This document shows, in pieces, positions 16,599 to 25,115 of a stretch of DNA of 64,000 nucleotides. Position numbers and translations under genes: made by a program. Below the pieces are notes generated by a model. That model was not told where the DNA came from. It was given only the letters and a program-made list of their open reading frames with translations, and made no database searches. Location: positions 62,001 to 126,000 of the forward strand of contig NZ_SBHZ01000015.1 in the NCBI RefSeq assembly GCF_004521985.1, given 5' to 3'. This stretch comes from Ectopseudomonas khazarica. GTDB lineage: Bacteria; Pseudomonadota; Gammaproteobacteria; Pseudomonadales; Pseudomonadaceae. The number at the start of each line of letters is the position of its first letter. Positions within the stretch are counted from its first letter, which is position 1.

Positions 16599-18540
16599 GC
16601 TGCGCCACCGTTGCCGGACCTTCGTCGCGCTCGGCGACGAAGGTCACCGGTTTCGAGCCGTCGGCATTGAGGTGCAGGATGCGTTCGGGACGGCCCTGCG
16701 CGTCGAAGAACACCTGGCCGAGGCCGGCGCCGTTCCACAGCCGCTCGCCCGAGCGGCTGCGGTCGGGGATCAGCGGGGTGACGCGCATGCGCCGGCGCTT
16801 GGTCAGCCAGTTGAGTGGCGACCAGGGTGCATAGAGCCAGCGGTTGAGGCGGTCGAACCAGTCCAGCAGCCTGTGCGGGAATTCGTTCTTGATGCCGCTG
16901 CTGGTGATCTGCCAGATGGTGGGACTGTTGCGGCGCAGGCGGATGCTCACCCGGTAGACGAAGGAGTAGTGCACGTCGCCGGACAGGATGACGAAGTCCC
17001 CAGGCGTGCGCGAGTGGCGGAAGATGTTCATCATCACGCTGGCTGCACCGCGATGGGCCATCCAGTTCTCGGCATCGACCAGCAGTGGATGGCCAGCGTA
17101 GGTGAACAGCTTCTGGATGCCTTCGATCAGCTTGACGCCGAACATCGGCGCGGCGGAGACGATGATGCAACTGGGGTGATCGAGCAGCGCCTGCTGGAAG
17201 TCGCACAGCGCCTCCCAGTCCATCAGCCCGGAGGGCTTCGACAGATGACCTTCGCTGCGCCAGCGCCGCGTGCGGGTGTCGAGCACCAGCAGCGCCGGGG
17301 TGGTCGGCAGCACGTAGTGCCAGTGCTGGAACTCCAGCAGTTGCCCGATCAGCGCGTCCTGCGCCTTGGCCTGCAGGTGGTCGTCCGCCTGGCGTTGCAG
17401 GAGCAGGTCGCGGCAGGCCCGCAGCGGCTCGGCGAACGCCTGCGGGTCGTTGCCCCAGCCCTGGCACAGCAGGTAGGCGAGCAGGGCGTTGCCGATGATG
17501 CGCCGGGAGAACGGATGGCCGTAGGCGGTCTGTTCCCAGCGCGCGGACAGGTTCCAGTCGTCGGTGACGTCATGGTCGTCGAAGATCATCAGCGTCGGCA
17601 GGTGGGCCAGCACGCGGGCGGCCTGGCCGAGCCCCTGGCGGAATGCCGCGATGCGCTGACGTTCGTCGGCGTAGCGCTGCTGGCGTTGCTTGTCCAGTGG
17701 CGGGGGCGTTTCCTCGATCAGCGTCCAGGGCACGGGCGACCAGACCAGCAGGTACATGGCGATCATCTCGGCGAAGGTCACCAGGTGGTTGTCGGCGCTG
17801 CTGCTGGTGAAGATCGGCTTCTTCACGCCGCCGAAGAACTTGTCGCGCAGGGTCTGGTTGCTGGTGATCTCGGGCAGCAGCTCGGCCCGCCGGTAGTAGC
17901 CCACCGGATCGGCGTAGAGCGCCTGGCTGTCTTCGACCACCGCGCCTTCGAGCTGCTCGTCGAACAGGCCGAGGCGGGCGATCAACTGGTGGATGGCGCA
18001 CAGCATCGGCCCGGCGACGTCATCCACGTACACCTGGTCGCCGCTCATCAGCAGCAGGGCCGGGCGCTGCGTGGCGTCGTGCGGCTCGGCCAGCAGGCGG
18101 TCGGCGCAGAGCAGGCCATCGTCGGCGGCATGGTGCGGCTTGCGGCAGGAGCCGTGGAGCAACTGGTCGAGCCGTGCACGCAGGACAAAATCGGCGTGCT
18201 CGGCGCCGTCGTGGAGCAGGTGCGCCGCCCAGTCGGCCATGCCGCGCGTCCCGTCAGCCGCGATGATCTGCAGGTCATAGGCGATGCGCACATCCTGGGG
18301 CAGGGCGTGCTCGAGTGGCACGTCGAGCAGATGCAGGACCGCATGCCGGCCCAGCGGCAGCTGCTGGCAATGCGCGTCGAGGGCCAGGGTGCGCGGCTCC
18401 TCGCCGTCGGGGTGCAGCCAGAGTTGCAGGCTCAGCTCGCGACTGGCCACCAGCCACAGCACCAGGCGGCCGGGCTCCAGGCGGCGCAGCAGCGGGCCGG
18501 CCAGCACCGCGGGCAGTGGCGTGTGGAGGTTGTCGGGCAT
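16543..18540 (-). CDS. PhoD-like phosphatase/metallophosphoesterase
   Basis: 665 aa. It carries PhoD-type metal-binding motifs: HGSCRKP about 130, LLMSGDQVYVDD about 168, MIFDDHDVTDDWN about 322 and LSGDVHYSF about 512. These fit hydrolysis of phosphomono- or diesters in the alkaline phosphatase D superfamily. No Tat or Sec signal is visible at the N-terminus (MPDNLHTPLPAVLAG), so it is probably cytoplasmic, unlike secreted PhoD. A Crp/Fnr regulator gene lies 55 bp upstream on the same strand and could form an operon with it. Confidence 0.82.
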   Translation of the reverse strand: MPDNLHTPLPAVLAGPLLRRLEPGRLVLWLVASRELSLQLWLHPDGEEPRTLALDAHCQQLPLGRHAVLHLLDVPLEHALPQDVRIAYDLQIIAADGTRGMADWAAHLLHDGAEHADFVLRARLDQLLHGSCRKPHHAADDGLLCADRLLAEPHDATQRPALLLMSGDQVYVDDVAGPMLCAIHQLIARLGLFDEQLEGAVVEDSQALYADPVGYYRRAELLPEITSNQTLRDKFFGGVKKPIFTSSSADNHLVTFAEMIAMYLLVWSPVPWTLIEETPPPLDKQRQQRYADERQRIAAFRQGLGQAARVLAHLPTLMIFDDHDVTDDWNLSARWEQTAYGHPFSRRIIGNALLAYLLCQGWGNDPQAFAEPLRACRDLLLQRQADDHLQAKAQDALIGQLLEFQHWHYVLPTTPALLVLDTRTRRWRSEGHLSKPSGLMDWEALCDFQQALLDHPSCIIVSAAPMFGVKLIEGIQKLFTYAGHPLLVDAENWMAHRGAASVMMNIFRHSRTPGDFVILSGDVHYSFVYRVSIRLRRNSPTIWQITSSGIKNEFPHRLLDWFDRLNRWLYAPWSPLNWLTKRRRMRVTPLIPDRSRSGERLWNGAGLGQVFFDAQGRPERILHLNADGSKPVTFVAERDEGPATVAQLSSARRTAAPEDGGESLR

Positions 18541-18595
18541 GAGGCTTCCTGCAGGATGAGAGACAGGGCTTGGACAGTGGCAGGGCGCCAGCGGT

Positions 18596-19279
18596 TCAGG
18601 AGGCCAGCTGGCGCAGGTGCTCGAAGTCGAGAATCTCGATCTCGCCGTAGGTCAGGCGCACGACGCCCTGGGCCTCCAGCTCCTTGAGGATCTGGTTGGT
18701 GGTCTGGCGCGACAGCGAGAGCATCAGCGCCAGTTGTTCCTGGGCCAGGTGCAGCACCCGGCGCGGCTCGCTCTCGCCGTAGTTCTCGGCGATCAGTAGC
18801 AGGCGCCTGGCCAGGCGCGGCGCGGCCGGCAGCAGGCTCATGTCTTCCAGGGCGATGAAGGCCAGGCGCAGCTTGTGGCTCATCAGCAGGGCGAAATCGC
18901 GCCAGTGCTGCGGTTGGCGTTCGAGCAGGGCGAGCAGCTCGGCCTGTGGCAGCAACAGCAGGGTGCTGGCGCTTTCGGCGAAGGCATCGTGGGTGCGCGG
19001 CAGGCCGTCGAACAGGGAGATCTCGCCGAACCAGTACGGCGGCTCGACCAGGGTCAGCAGGGCTTCCTTGCCGTTCTCGCCGATGGCGCCGACGCGCACC
19101 GCGCCTTCGACCACCGCGTACAGGCCGCTGGGTCTGTCGCCACGGCGAAACAGCCGCTGGCCGGCATCCAGGTGCTGCACCCTGGCCATCTCCAGCAGGG
19201 TCTGGCTCAGCGCCGCAGGCAGCGCGGCGAACCAGTGGCCCTGGTTGAGCAGGCTGGCGTAGGTGCGAGGGTCGGGCAT
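18596..19279 (-). CDS. Crp/Fnr-family transcriptional regulator
   Basis: 227 aa. The N-terminal cyclic-nucleotide-binding beta-roll (about 15-130) includes LFRRGDRPSGLYAVVEGAVRV and PYWFGEISLFDGLPR. The C-terminal winged helix (about 150-220) includes LHLAQEQLALMLSLSRQTTNQILKEL, the Crp recognition helix. No N-terminal Fe-S cysteines are present, so it is not an Fnr oxygen sensor. It sits upstream of the PhoD-like phosphatase and diverges from the Mpo1-like gene. The effector is unknown. Confidence 0.88.
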   Translation of the reverse strand: MPDPRTYASLLNQGHWFAALPAALSQTLLEMARVQHLDAGQRLFRRGDRPSGLYAVVEGAVRVGAIGENGKEALLTLVEPPYWFGEISLFDGLPRTHDAFAESASTLLLLPQAELLALLERQPQHWRDFALLMSHKLRLAFIALEDMSLLPAAPRLARRLLLIAENYGESEPRRVLHLAQEQLALMLSLSRQTTNQILKELEAQGVVRLTYGEIEILDFEHLRQLAS

Positions 19280-19394
19280 GTCGGCTCCTGTAGGGCGCTG
19301 TGGCCGTCGATGTCATTGTCGGCTAGGCGACAGAGCGATGCGGCGGCGCGAGGTGATCATGGCGGGGCCTGTTCCCCTGTTGAGGACGATAACA

Positions 19395-19919
19395 ATGAAA
19401 ACCCTCGTCGATCACCTGGCCCAGTATGCCGCCTACCACCGCGACCGACGCAACATCGCCAGCCATTTCATCGGCATCCCGATGATCGTGCTGGCGGTCG
19501 CCGTGCTGCTCTCGCGCCCGGGTTTCGAGCTGTTCGGCCTGTGGCTGGCGCCTGCCACCCTGGTGGCGCTGGCCGCCGCGCTGTTCTACCTGCGCCTGGA
19601 TACCCGTTTCGGTCTGGTCATGAGCCTGCTGCTGGCGCTGTGCCTGTGGGCTGCTGCCGGGCTGGCGGTGGCCGGCACGGCGCTGTGGCTGTCGGCGGGG
19701 CTCGGCCTGTTCGTGGTCGGCTGGGTCATCCAGTTCGTCGGCCACTATTACGAAGGGCGCAAGCCGGCGTTCGTCGATGACGTCATGGGGCTGATGGTCG
19801 GCCCGCTGTTCGTGGTGGCCGAGCTGGCCTTCCTGCTCGGCCTGCGCAAGGAGGTCGAGCACGCGGTGGTGGAAATCGCCGGGCCGACCTGCATTCGCGA
19901 GAAGAAGGCCCTGGCCTGA
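19395..19919 (+). CDS. Mpo1-like (DUF962/YGL010w) membrane protein
   Basis: 174 aa with four predicted membrane segments. Family hallmarks are the N-terminal YAAYHRDRRNIASHFIGIPMI and QFVGHYYEGRKPAFVDD, which hold the histidines thought to bind iron in Mpo1, the yeast dioxygenase acting on 2-hydroxy fatty acids. The ATG at MKTLVDHLA is chosen because the family begins this way; the longer ORF start is not credible. It diverges from the Crp-family gene. A role in lipid alpha-oxidation is only an analogy. Confidence 0.8.
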   Translation: MKTLVDHLAQYAAYHRDRRNIASHFIGIPMIVLAVAVLLSRPGFELFGLWLAPATLVALAAALFYLRLDTRFGLVMSLLLALCLWAAAGLAVAGTALWLSAGLGLFVVGWVIQFVGHYYEGRKPAFVDDVMGLMVGPLFVVAELAFLLGLRKEVEHAVVEIAGPTCIREKKALA

Positions 19920-19983
19920 GCCGCCCGGCTGACGGGCGCATGCGCCGACGAGCCGGCTTCTGCGGCTACCCGGCACGGCTGAG

Positions 19984-20730
19984 CTAGAACATCGCCATCC
20001 ACTGCGCGGTCAGCGAGCGCGCGTGGCGGTCCACGGTGATCGGTGCGAAGGGGCGGCCGGACACGCTCTCCAGCGTGTTGCTCTGGCTGTTCATGTCGGC
20101 CAGCGCGGCGCGCAGATAGCCCCAGCGGGTCTGCAGCTTGTTCACCTGCGGGTCCGCCTTGGCATCCAGGGCTTGCAGTTCCTGGTCGATGGCCGGCAGC
20201 AGCAGGCGTTCGTCCTGGCCCAGGTAGGTGTCGGGGTGCTCGCGGGCGATCTCGAAGGTGCCCAGGTAGGAGCGGGCGAGGTATTGCACCCCCAGGTACT
20301 CGACCTTCGCCGCCAGTTCACTCTGTCCTGGCGCGCCCGGCAGCCCCCTGGCCGCCGCGAGAAAATCACGCAAGGCGCGACTGAGGTCCTCCGGGAAGCG
20401 CCAGGGCACGTTCTCGTCACCGGGGCCATAGGAAACACCGTTGCGCAGTTGGGTAACGAGGGCGTGGTGGGCGCTGGTGAGCTCGCTGCTGCCCTGCGGC
20501 AGGCTCTGCATGGCACCGGCCAGAGCGGCCAGGTCGGCCTCCAGGCGCTGTCGATGGACCTTCTGGAAGCCCTCGCCACGTAACAGCATCAGGCTGCTGG
20601 TCGCGCGGCAGGCGTGAATCTGGATCTGTTCCTGCGGACTGACGGCCTCGGCGAAGGCCATGGGCGAGAGCCCGACGAAGAGGCCCAGCGACCAGAGAAA
20701 GGCATGGCGTAGCAGTGCTTTACAGCGCAT
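19984..20730 (-). CDS. conserved hypothetical exported protein
   Basis: 248 aa with a signal peptide (FLWSLGLFVGLSPMAFA, cut near residue 28). The mature part is mostly helical by composition, with CRATSSLMLLRGEGFQKVH near the start, and has no catalytic motif I recognise. A single cysteine remains after processing. It resembles Pseudomonas periplasmic proteins of unknown function. It stands alone between unrelated genes. Not recognised beyond that. Confidence 0.7.
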   Translation of the reverse strand: MRCKALLRHAFLWSLGLFVGLSPMAFAEAVSPQEQIQIHACRATSSLMLLRGEGFQKVHRQRLEADLAALAGAMQSLPQGSSELTSAHHALVTQLRNGVSYGPGDENVPWRFPEDLSRALRDFLAAARGLPGAPGQSELAAKVEYLGVQYLARSYLGTFEIAREHPDTYLGQDERLLLPAIDQELQALDAKADPQVNKLQTRWGYLRAALADMNSQSNTLESVSGRPFAPITVDRHARSLTAQWMAMF

Positions 20731-20843
20731 CCGGGTGCTCCTTGTTATTGTTTTGAGCGGGGCGGCGTCAATGACACAGCGTCAAGACTACTGCGTCATG
20801 CCGGAGCGAGCATGACCCGAAAGAGTGATTTCGTCGGAAATCG

Positions 20844-21638
20844 CTACCGTTCGGGGGCTTTTGCCAGGTTGCGCAGGTACTCGGCACTGAAGGCGTCGGC
20901 CGGGAAGAAGGTTTCCAGGGCCAGCTCGGCCAGGGTCACGTCGTTCGGTGTGCCGAACACGGTGGTGGTGCTGATCATGCTCAGCACGCCGGCTTCGGTG
21001 CGCAGTTGCACCGGCATCAGGACCGTCTCGGCAGAGGCTTCGCCCTCATCCTCCGGCGCCGGGTAGGTCAGCAGTTCCTCGTGCAGGGCCAGGAGCTGCG
21101 GGGCACCGCTGATCTCGGCATCGCGGTGCAGGCGCAGCAACAGGTGCGCGCGCCACTGCGCCAGGTTGACGATGCGCGGGGCCAGCCCCTCGGGGTGCAG
21201 GGACAGGCGCAGCACGTTGAGCGGCGGGCCGAGCAGGGCGTCTGCCACGCCGACGAGAAAGGGGCCGACCGAGGCGTTGGCCGCGAGCAGGTTCCACTGC
21301 CGGTCGATGGCCAGGGCGGGGTAGGGTTCATGGGCCTTGAGCAACTGGTCGATGGCCTGGCGCGCCGGCTCCAGCGCCGGGTCGGCGAGGTCGTGCTGGC
21401 TGTACAGCGGGGCGAATCCCGCGGCGCTGAGCAGGCGATTGCGCTCGCGCAGGGGAATCTCCAGCTGCTCGGCCAGGTGCAGCAGCATGTCGCGGCTGGG
21501 TTGTGCGCGGCCGGTCTCGACGAAGCTCAGGTGGCGGGTGGATATCTCCGCCTCGCAGGCGAGGTCGAGCTGGCTCAGGCGGCGCCGCTGGCGCCATTGG
21601 CGCAACAGGGCGCCGGCGGTCTGGGAGTTCGTAGTCAT
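20844..21638 (-). CDS. XRE-family regulator with MmyB-like ligand domain
   Basis: 264 aa. The N-terminal helix-turn-helix (about 8-62) includes LLRQWRQRRRLSQLDLACEAEIS and HLSFVETGRAQPSRDMLLHLAEQL. The rest is the MmyB-like ligand-binding domain (ALAIDRQWNLLAANASVGPFL, then NVLRLSLHPEGLAPRIVNL). The ATG at MTTNSQ is preferred over the GTG three codons upstream. A perfect 7-7 palindrome lies 36 bp upstream, in the interval shared with the divergent membrane-protein gene. Family members often repress a neighbouring oxidoreductase gene; here the neighbour is a membrane protein. Confidence 0.88.
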   Translation of the reverse strand: MTTNSQTAGALLRQWRQRRRLSQLDLACEAEISTRHLSFVETGRAQPSRDMLLHLAEQLEIPLRERNRLLSAAGFAPLYSQHDLADPALEPARQAIDQLLKAHEPYPALAIDRQWNLLAANASVGPFLVGVADALLGPPLNVLRLSLHPEGLAPRIVNLAQWRAHLLLRLHRDAEISGAPQLLALHEELLTYPAPEDEGEASAETVLMPVQLRTEAGVLSMISTTTVFGTPNDVTLAELALETFFPADAFSAEYLRNLAKAPER

Positions 21639-21673
21639 GGCCAGCACGATAGTCCAGCCAGGTCATGTCGGCC

Positions 21674-21690
21674 ATTACCTGATAGGTAAT
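21674..21690. promoter_or_regulatory. palindromic operator for the XRE/MmyB regulator
   Basis: ATTACCT-GAT-AGGTAAT is a perfect 7-bp inverted repeat in the 123-bp divergent interval, 36 bp from the regulator start and 72 bp from the membrane-protein start. Its symmetry and position fit an operator controlling both genes. Confidence 0.65.
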
Positions 21691-21761
21691 CGACGGCCCG
21701 TGCGTTTCGGCGAAGTCTGTAGGCCAGGCACCACCCCGGTGCTCCCTGTGGAGAACTTGCC

Positions 21762-22163
21762 ATGAACGTACTGCAACCCAACCCCATGCTGCGTGATGCG
21801 CTGTTGCTCGACGGCCTGCTCAGCGGCGTCACCGGCCTGCTGCTGGTCCTGGCGGCCGGCTGGCTGGGCGCCTTCCTCGAACTGCCGCGCCTGCTGTTGC
21901 TGGTCGCCGGCAGCGCCCTGTTGCCATTCGCCGCGCTGCTGGTGTGGTTGTCCAACCGCCAGCAGATCAGCCGCCAGGTCGTCTGGGCAGTCATCGCGGT
22001 CAATGCCCTGTGGGTGATCGACAGCCTGCTGGTGCTGCTGATCGGCTGGCTGTCGCCGAACCTGTTCGGCTACGCCTTCGTCATCGCCCAGGCGCTGGCG
22101 GTGGCGCTGCTGGCCGAGCTGCAGTGGTTCGGCCTCCGCCACTCGCAGGCTGCCGCCATCTGA
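21762..22163 (+). CDS. small four-helix membrane protein
   Basis: 133 aa with four hydrophobic segments (about 15-38, 42-63, 72-98 and 103-125) and short loops; no signal peptide or catalytic motif. It is divergent from the XRE regulator and shares its operator region, so it is the likely regulated target. It may belong to a family of short Pseudomonas membrane proteins, but I do not recognise a named function. Confidence 0.7.
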   Translation: MNVLQPNPMLRDALLLDGLLSGVTGLLLVLAAGWLGAFLELPRLLLLVAGSALLPFAALLVWLSNRQQISRQVVWAVIAVNALWVIDSLLVLLIGWLSPNLFGYAFVIAQALAVALLAELQWFGLRHSQAAAI

Positions 22164-22172
22164 CGCTTGCGC

Positions 22173-22910
22173 TCAGAAGCTGCGCAGGGCCAGTTCGCTG
22201 CCGAGCAGCAGCAGGCCGATGAAGAACCAGCGTTTGAAGCGCTCGGCGCTGATGCGCTTGCGCAGCCACTGGCCGGCGGCCATGCCCAGCAGGGCGGGCA
22301 GCAGGGCCAGGGCCGAAAGGCCCAGTACCGCCGGCTGCAACAGTTCGCCGCTGTGCCCGAGCGCCGCCGCCAGGGCCAGGGTGGAGACGCTGAACGAAAG
22401 CCCGAGGGCCTGGATCAGGTCGTCCTTTTCCAGGCCGATGGCCTGCAGGTAGGGCACCGCAGGGATGACGAAGACGCCGGTGACGGCGGTGATCGCCCCG
22501 GTGACGGCGCCGATCAGTGGCGCCAGCCAGGGCTCGTATCGCGCGGCGACGCGCACCTGCACCCTGGCCAGGCCGAGCACGGCATAGAGCACCAGTGCCG
22601 CACCGAGCCAGCGGCTGGCGCCGGGCAGGTCGAGGCTGTGCAGCGCAGCGGCGACCAGCAGCGTGCCGGCGACGATACCCAGCAGCATGGGCCACAGCCG
22701 GCGCAGCATCGGCAGCGGGCTGCGGCCGTCGCACAGCTGCCAGATGTTGCTCACTATCGAGGGGATGATCAGCAGCGCGGCGGCCTGCAAGGGCGCCATC
22801 AGCAGGCCGAGCAGGCCCACGGCGATGGTGGGCAGGCCGAGGCCGACCACGCCCTTGACCAGGCCGGCGAGCAGGAAGGTGGCGAGGATCAGTGGCAGGT
22901 AGTCGGTCAT
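22173..22910 (-). CDS. TauE/SafE (TSUP) family membrane transporter
   Basis: 245 aa, about eight membrane helices in two homologous halves: ILATFLLAGLVKGVVGLGLPTIAV at the N-terminus and LAPLIGAVTGAITAVTGVFVIPAVPYLQAI after the middle. The family exports or imports anions such as sulfite, sulfonates or organic acids. The start ATG overlaps the stop of the ABM gene as ATGA (22907-22910), so the two are translationally coupled. A much longer in-frame ORF upstream is an artefact of reading through the ABM gene. Substrate unknown. Confidence 0.85.
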   Translation of the reverse strand: MTDYLPLILATFLLAGLVKGVVGLGLPTIAVGLLGLLMAPLQAAALLIIPSIVSNIWQLCDGRSPLPMLRRLWPMLLGIVAGTLLVAAALHSLDLPGASRWLGAALVLYAVLGLARVQVRVAARYEPWLAPLIGAVTGAITAVTGVFVIPAVPYLQAIGLEKDDLIQALGLSFSVSTLALAAALGHSGELLQPAVLGLSALALLPALLGMAAGQWLRKRISAERFKRWFFIGLLLLGSELALRSF

Positions 22911-23266
22911 CGTGCGGCTCCCCTGTGGTGCATGGCCTGGCTGTCGGCGGGGGCCTGCTCGCGCTCGTGCAGGCCGTAGTCGCGCAGCACCTGGGCCACG
23001 CGCAGGCGATAGTCGGCGAAGACGCTTTCGCGCCCCGCCGTCTGCGCCTCGCGGTGCTCCTGGCGCTGGCGCCAGGCTTCGACCGAGGCGGCGTCCCGCC
23101 AGAACGACAGCGAGAGGATCTTGCCCGGTTCGCTGAGGCTCTGGAAACGTTCGATGGAGATGAAGCCGGGTTGTCTGGCGAGCAGCGGGCGCAGCCCGGC
23201 GGCGAGGTCGAGATAGTCCTGCTGCTGGCCTGGTCGGGCCTGTACTTCGAAGATCACGGCGAGCAT
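22907..23266 (-). CDS. antibiotic biosynthesis monooxygenase (ABM) domain protein
   Basis: 119 aa; residues 2-95 form a ferredoxin-like ABM domain (MLAVIFEVQARPGQQQDYL, then GFISIERFQSLSEPGKILSLSFWRD). Family members are small dimeric cofactor-free oxygenases or heme-degrading enzymes, and many are uncharacterised. A GGGAG ribosome site precedes the ATG. It is first in an operon with the TSUP transporter and divergent from the ArsR regulator, suggesting a small stress- or metabolite-export unit. Confidence 0.82.
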   Translation of the reverse strand: MLAVIFEVQARPGQQQDYLDLAAGLRPLLARQPGFISIERFQSLSEPGKILSLSFWRDAASVEAWRQRQEHREAQTAGRESVFADYRLRVAQVLRDYGLHEREQAPADSQAMHHRGAAR

Positions 23267-23351
23267 CGGGTTTCTCCCTGGCTGGCTCTGGTTGACGTTG
23301 CCTGCCAGTATTCACGTGTCATGCACGCCATGTTTCGTCATGAGGTGAATT

Positions 23352-24044
23352 ATGGAATACGCACCGGGTTTCAGTTCGATCGCCGCGTTGCTCGCCGATG
23401 CCGGGCGCGCCAGCATGGTCTGGGCGCTGATGGACGGCAGCGCACGCCCTGCCGGCGAGCTGGCGCTGCTGGCCGGGTTGTCGCCATCCTCGACCAGCGC
23501 GCACCTGGCCAAGCTGGTCGAGGGCGGCCTGCTGGTGCAGCAGCGCCATGGGCGCAATCGCTATTACCGCCTGGCCGGCCCGGAAGTGGGGCAGCTGGTG
23601 GAGGCGCTGGCCAGTGCCGCGCTCGCCGCACAGCCGCGCCAGTCGCGTCCTGTGCCGGCGTCGCGGGGTACGCCGCAGGCGATGCGTGAGGCGCGCACCT
23701 GCTATGACCACCTGGCCGGTGAGCTGGCGGTGGGGGTCTTCGCGCGCATGTGTGCGGCCGGCTGGCTGGCGCAGCAGGACGGCACGCTGGCCATCACCGC
23801 GACGGGTGAGCAGCGCCTGCAGGCATTGGGCATCGACTGGCCTCAGGTGCAACGGCAGCGCCGTCAGCGGCTCTGCGCCTGCCCCGACTGGAGCGAGCGC
23901 AAGCCGCATCTGGGTGGGGCGCTGGGCGCTGCGTTGCTGGCGCTGTGCGAGGCTGAAGGCTGGCTGCGGCGCAGCCAGGGCTCGCGTGCGCTGCAGGTCT
24001 CGCCAGGGGGGCGCAGGGCGATCATGGCGATCGCCCTGGAGTAG
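23352..24044 (+). CDS. ArsR-family HTH regulator
   Basis: 230 aa. An ArsR winged helix fills residues 8-85 (GRASMVWALMDGSARPAGELALLAGLS, then SSTSAHLAKLVEGGLLVQQRHGRNRYYRL). An extra C-terminal region of about 140 residues makes it longer than classic ArsR proteins and has CACPDWSERKPHLGGALGAALL near the end. A GAGGTGA ribosome site supports the ATG. It diverges from the ABM-TSUP operon, the likely target. The paired cysteines near residue 178 could be a metal or redox sensor, but this is speculative. Confidence 0.87.
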   Translation: MEYAPGFSSIAALLADAGRASMVWALMDGSARPAGELALLAGLSPSSTSAHLAKLVEGGLLVQQRHGRNRYYRLAGPEVGQLVEALASAALAAQPRQSRPVPASRGTPQAMREARTCYDHLAGELAVGVFARMCAAGWLAQQDGTLAITATGEQRLQALGIDWPQVQRQRRQRLCACPDWSERKPHLGGALGAALLALCEAEGWLRRSQGSRALQVSPGGRRAIMAIALE

Positions 24045-24066
24045 GCGCTGGAACCGTTCGCGGCGC

Positions 24067-25059
24067 TCAGGCCTGGGCGCTGACCGGCTTGCCACCCTTG
24101 GGCTTGAAGTACAGCGTGGTGCCGCGCGCGAGGTTGTCCAGGCTGGCGTGGTCCTTGGCCACCTCGGCCTCGATCAGCTCGTCCTGGCCTTCCACCTTGA
24201 GCGTGATGCGGGTGATGGCGCCGAGCAGGCGGATGTCGCGCACTTCACCGGCCTGGTGATCGGCGGCCGGTTCGCTGCACAGATCCACTTCGTGCGGGCG
24301 GAACAGCACATGGTGATCGCTGCCCACGTACAGGCGGTTGGCATCGCCGAGGAAGTGGTAGACGAAATCGCTGGCCGGGTACTCGTAGACCTCCGCAGGC
24401 GAGCCGATCTGCTCGATCACGCCCTTGTTCATCACCACGATGCGGTCGGCCACTTCCATCGCCTCTTCCTGGTCATGGGTGACGAACACGCTGGTCAGGT
24501 GCACTTCCTCGTGCAGGCGCGCCAGCCAGCGGCGCAGCTCCTTGCGCACCTTGGCATCGAGGGCGCCGAAGGGTTCGTCGAGCAGCAGTACCTTGGGCTC
24601 CACCGCCAGTGCGCGGGCCAGGGCGATACGCTGGCGCTGACCACCGGAGAGCTGCTCCGGATAGCGGTCGCCGAGCCAGTCGAGCTGCACCAGATTGAGC
24701 AGTTCATGCACTTTCTCGGCGATCTTCGCCTCGCTCGGGCGCTCGCCCTTGGGCTTCATGCGCAGGCCGAAGGCGACGTTGTCGAACACCGTCATGTGGC
24801 GGAACAGGGCGTAGTGCTGGAACACGAAGCCGACGTTGCGATCACGCACGTCGTGGTCGGACACGTCCTCGCCGTGGAAGCCGATGCTGCCGCTGTCCGG
24901 GGTTTCCAGGCCGGCGATGATGCGCAGCAGGGTGGTCTTGCCGCAACCGGACGGGCCGAGCAGGGCCACCAGCTCGCCGCTCTGGATGTTCAGGTTGATG
25001 TCGTTCAGCGCCGTGAACTGGCCGAACCGCTTGTTGACGCCTTTGACTTCGATACTCAT
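24067..25059 (-). CDS. cysA: sulfate/thiosulfate ABC transporter ATPase
   Basis: 330 aa, the normal CysA length. Walker A is GPSGCGKTT, the signature LSGGQRQR and Walker B VLLLDEPFGALD; a C-terminal TOBE-like domain follows (about 240-330). It powers sulfate import with CysT and CysW. The start MSIEVKGVNKRFGQF matches the family; in-frame upstream sequence is not coding. Last gene of sbp-cysT-cysW-cysA, 56 bp after cysW. Confidence 0.95.
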   Translation of the reverse strand: MSIEVKGVNKRFGQFTALNDINLNIQSGELVALLGPSGCGKTTLLRIIAGLETPDSGSIGFHGEDVSDHDVRDRNVGFVFQHYALFRHMTVFDNVAFGLRMKPKGERPSEAKIAEKVHELLNLVQLDWLGDRYPEQLSGGQRQRIALARALAVEPKVLLLDEPFGALDAKVRKELRRWLARLHEEVHLTSVFVTHDQEEAMEVADRIVVMNKGVIEQIGSPAEVYEYPASDFVYHFLGDANRLYVGSDHHVLFRPHEVDLCSEPAADHQAGEVRDIRLLGAITRITLKVEGQDELIEAEVAKDHASLDNLARGTTLYFKPKGGKPVSAQA

Positions 25060-25115
25060 GGCTGATGTTCCTGGTTGTTCCGTGGGCCATGCCGCTCCTG
25101 GCGGCGTGACGGCAG

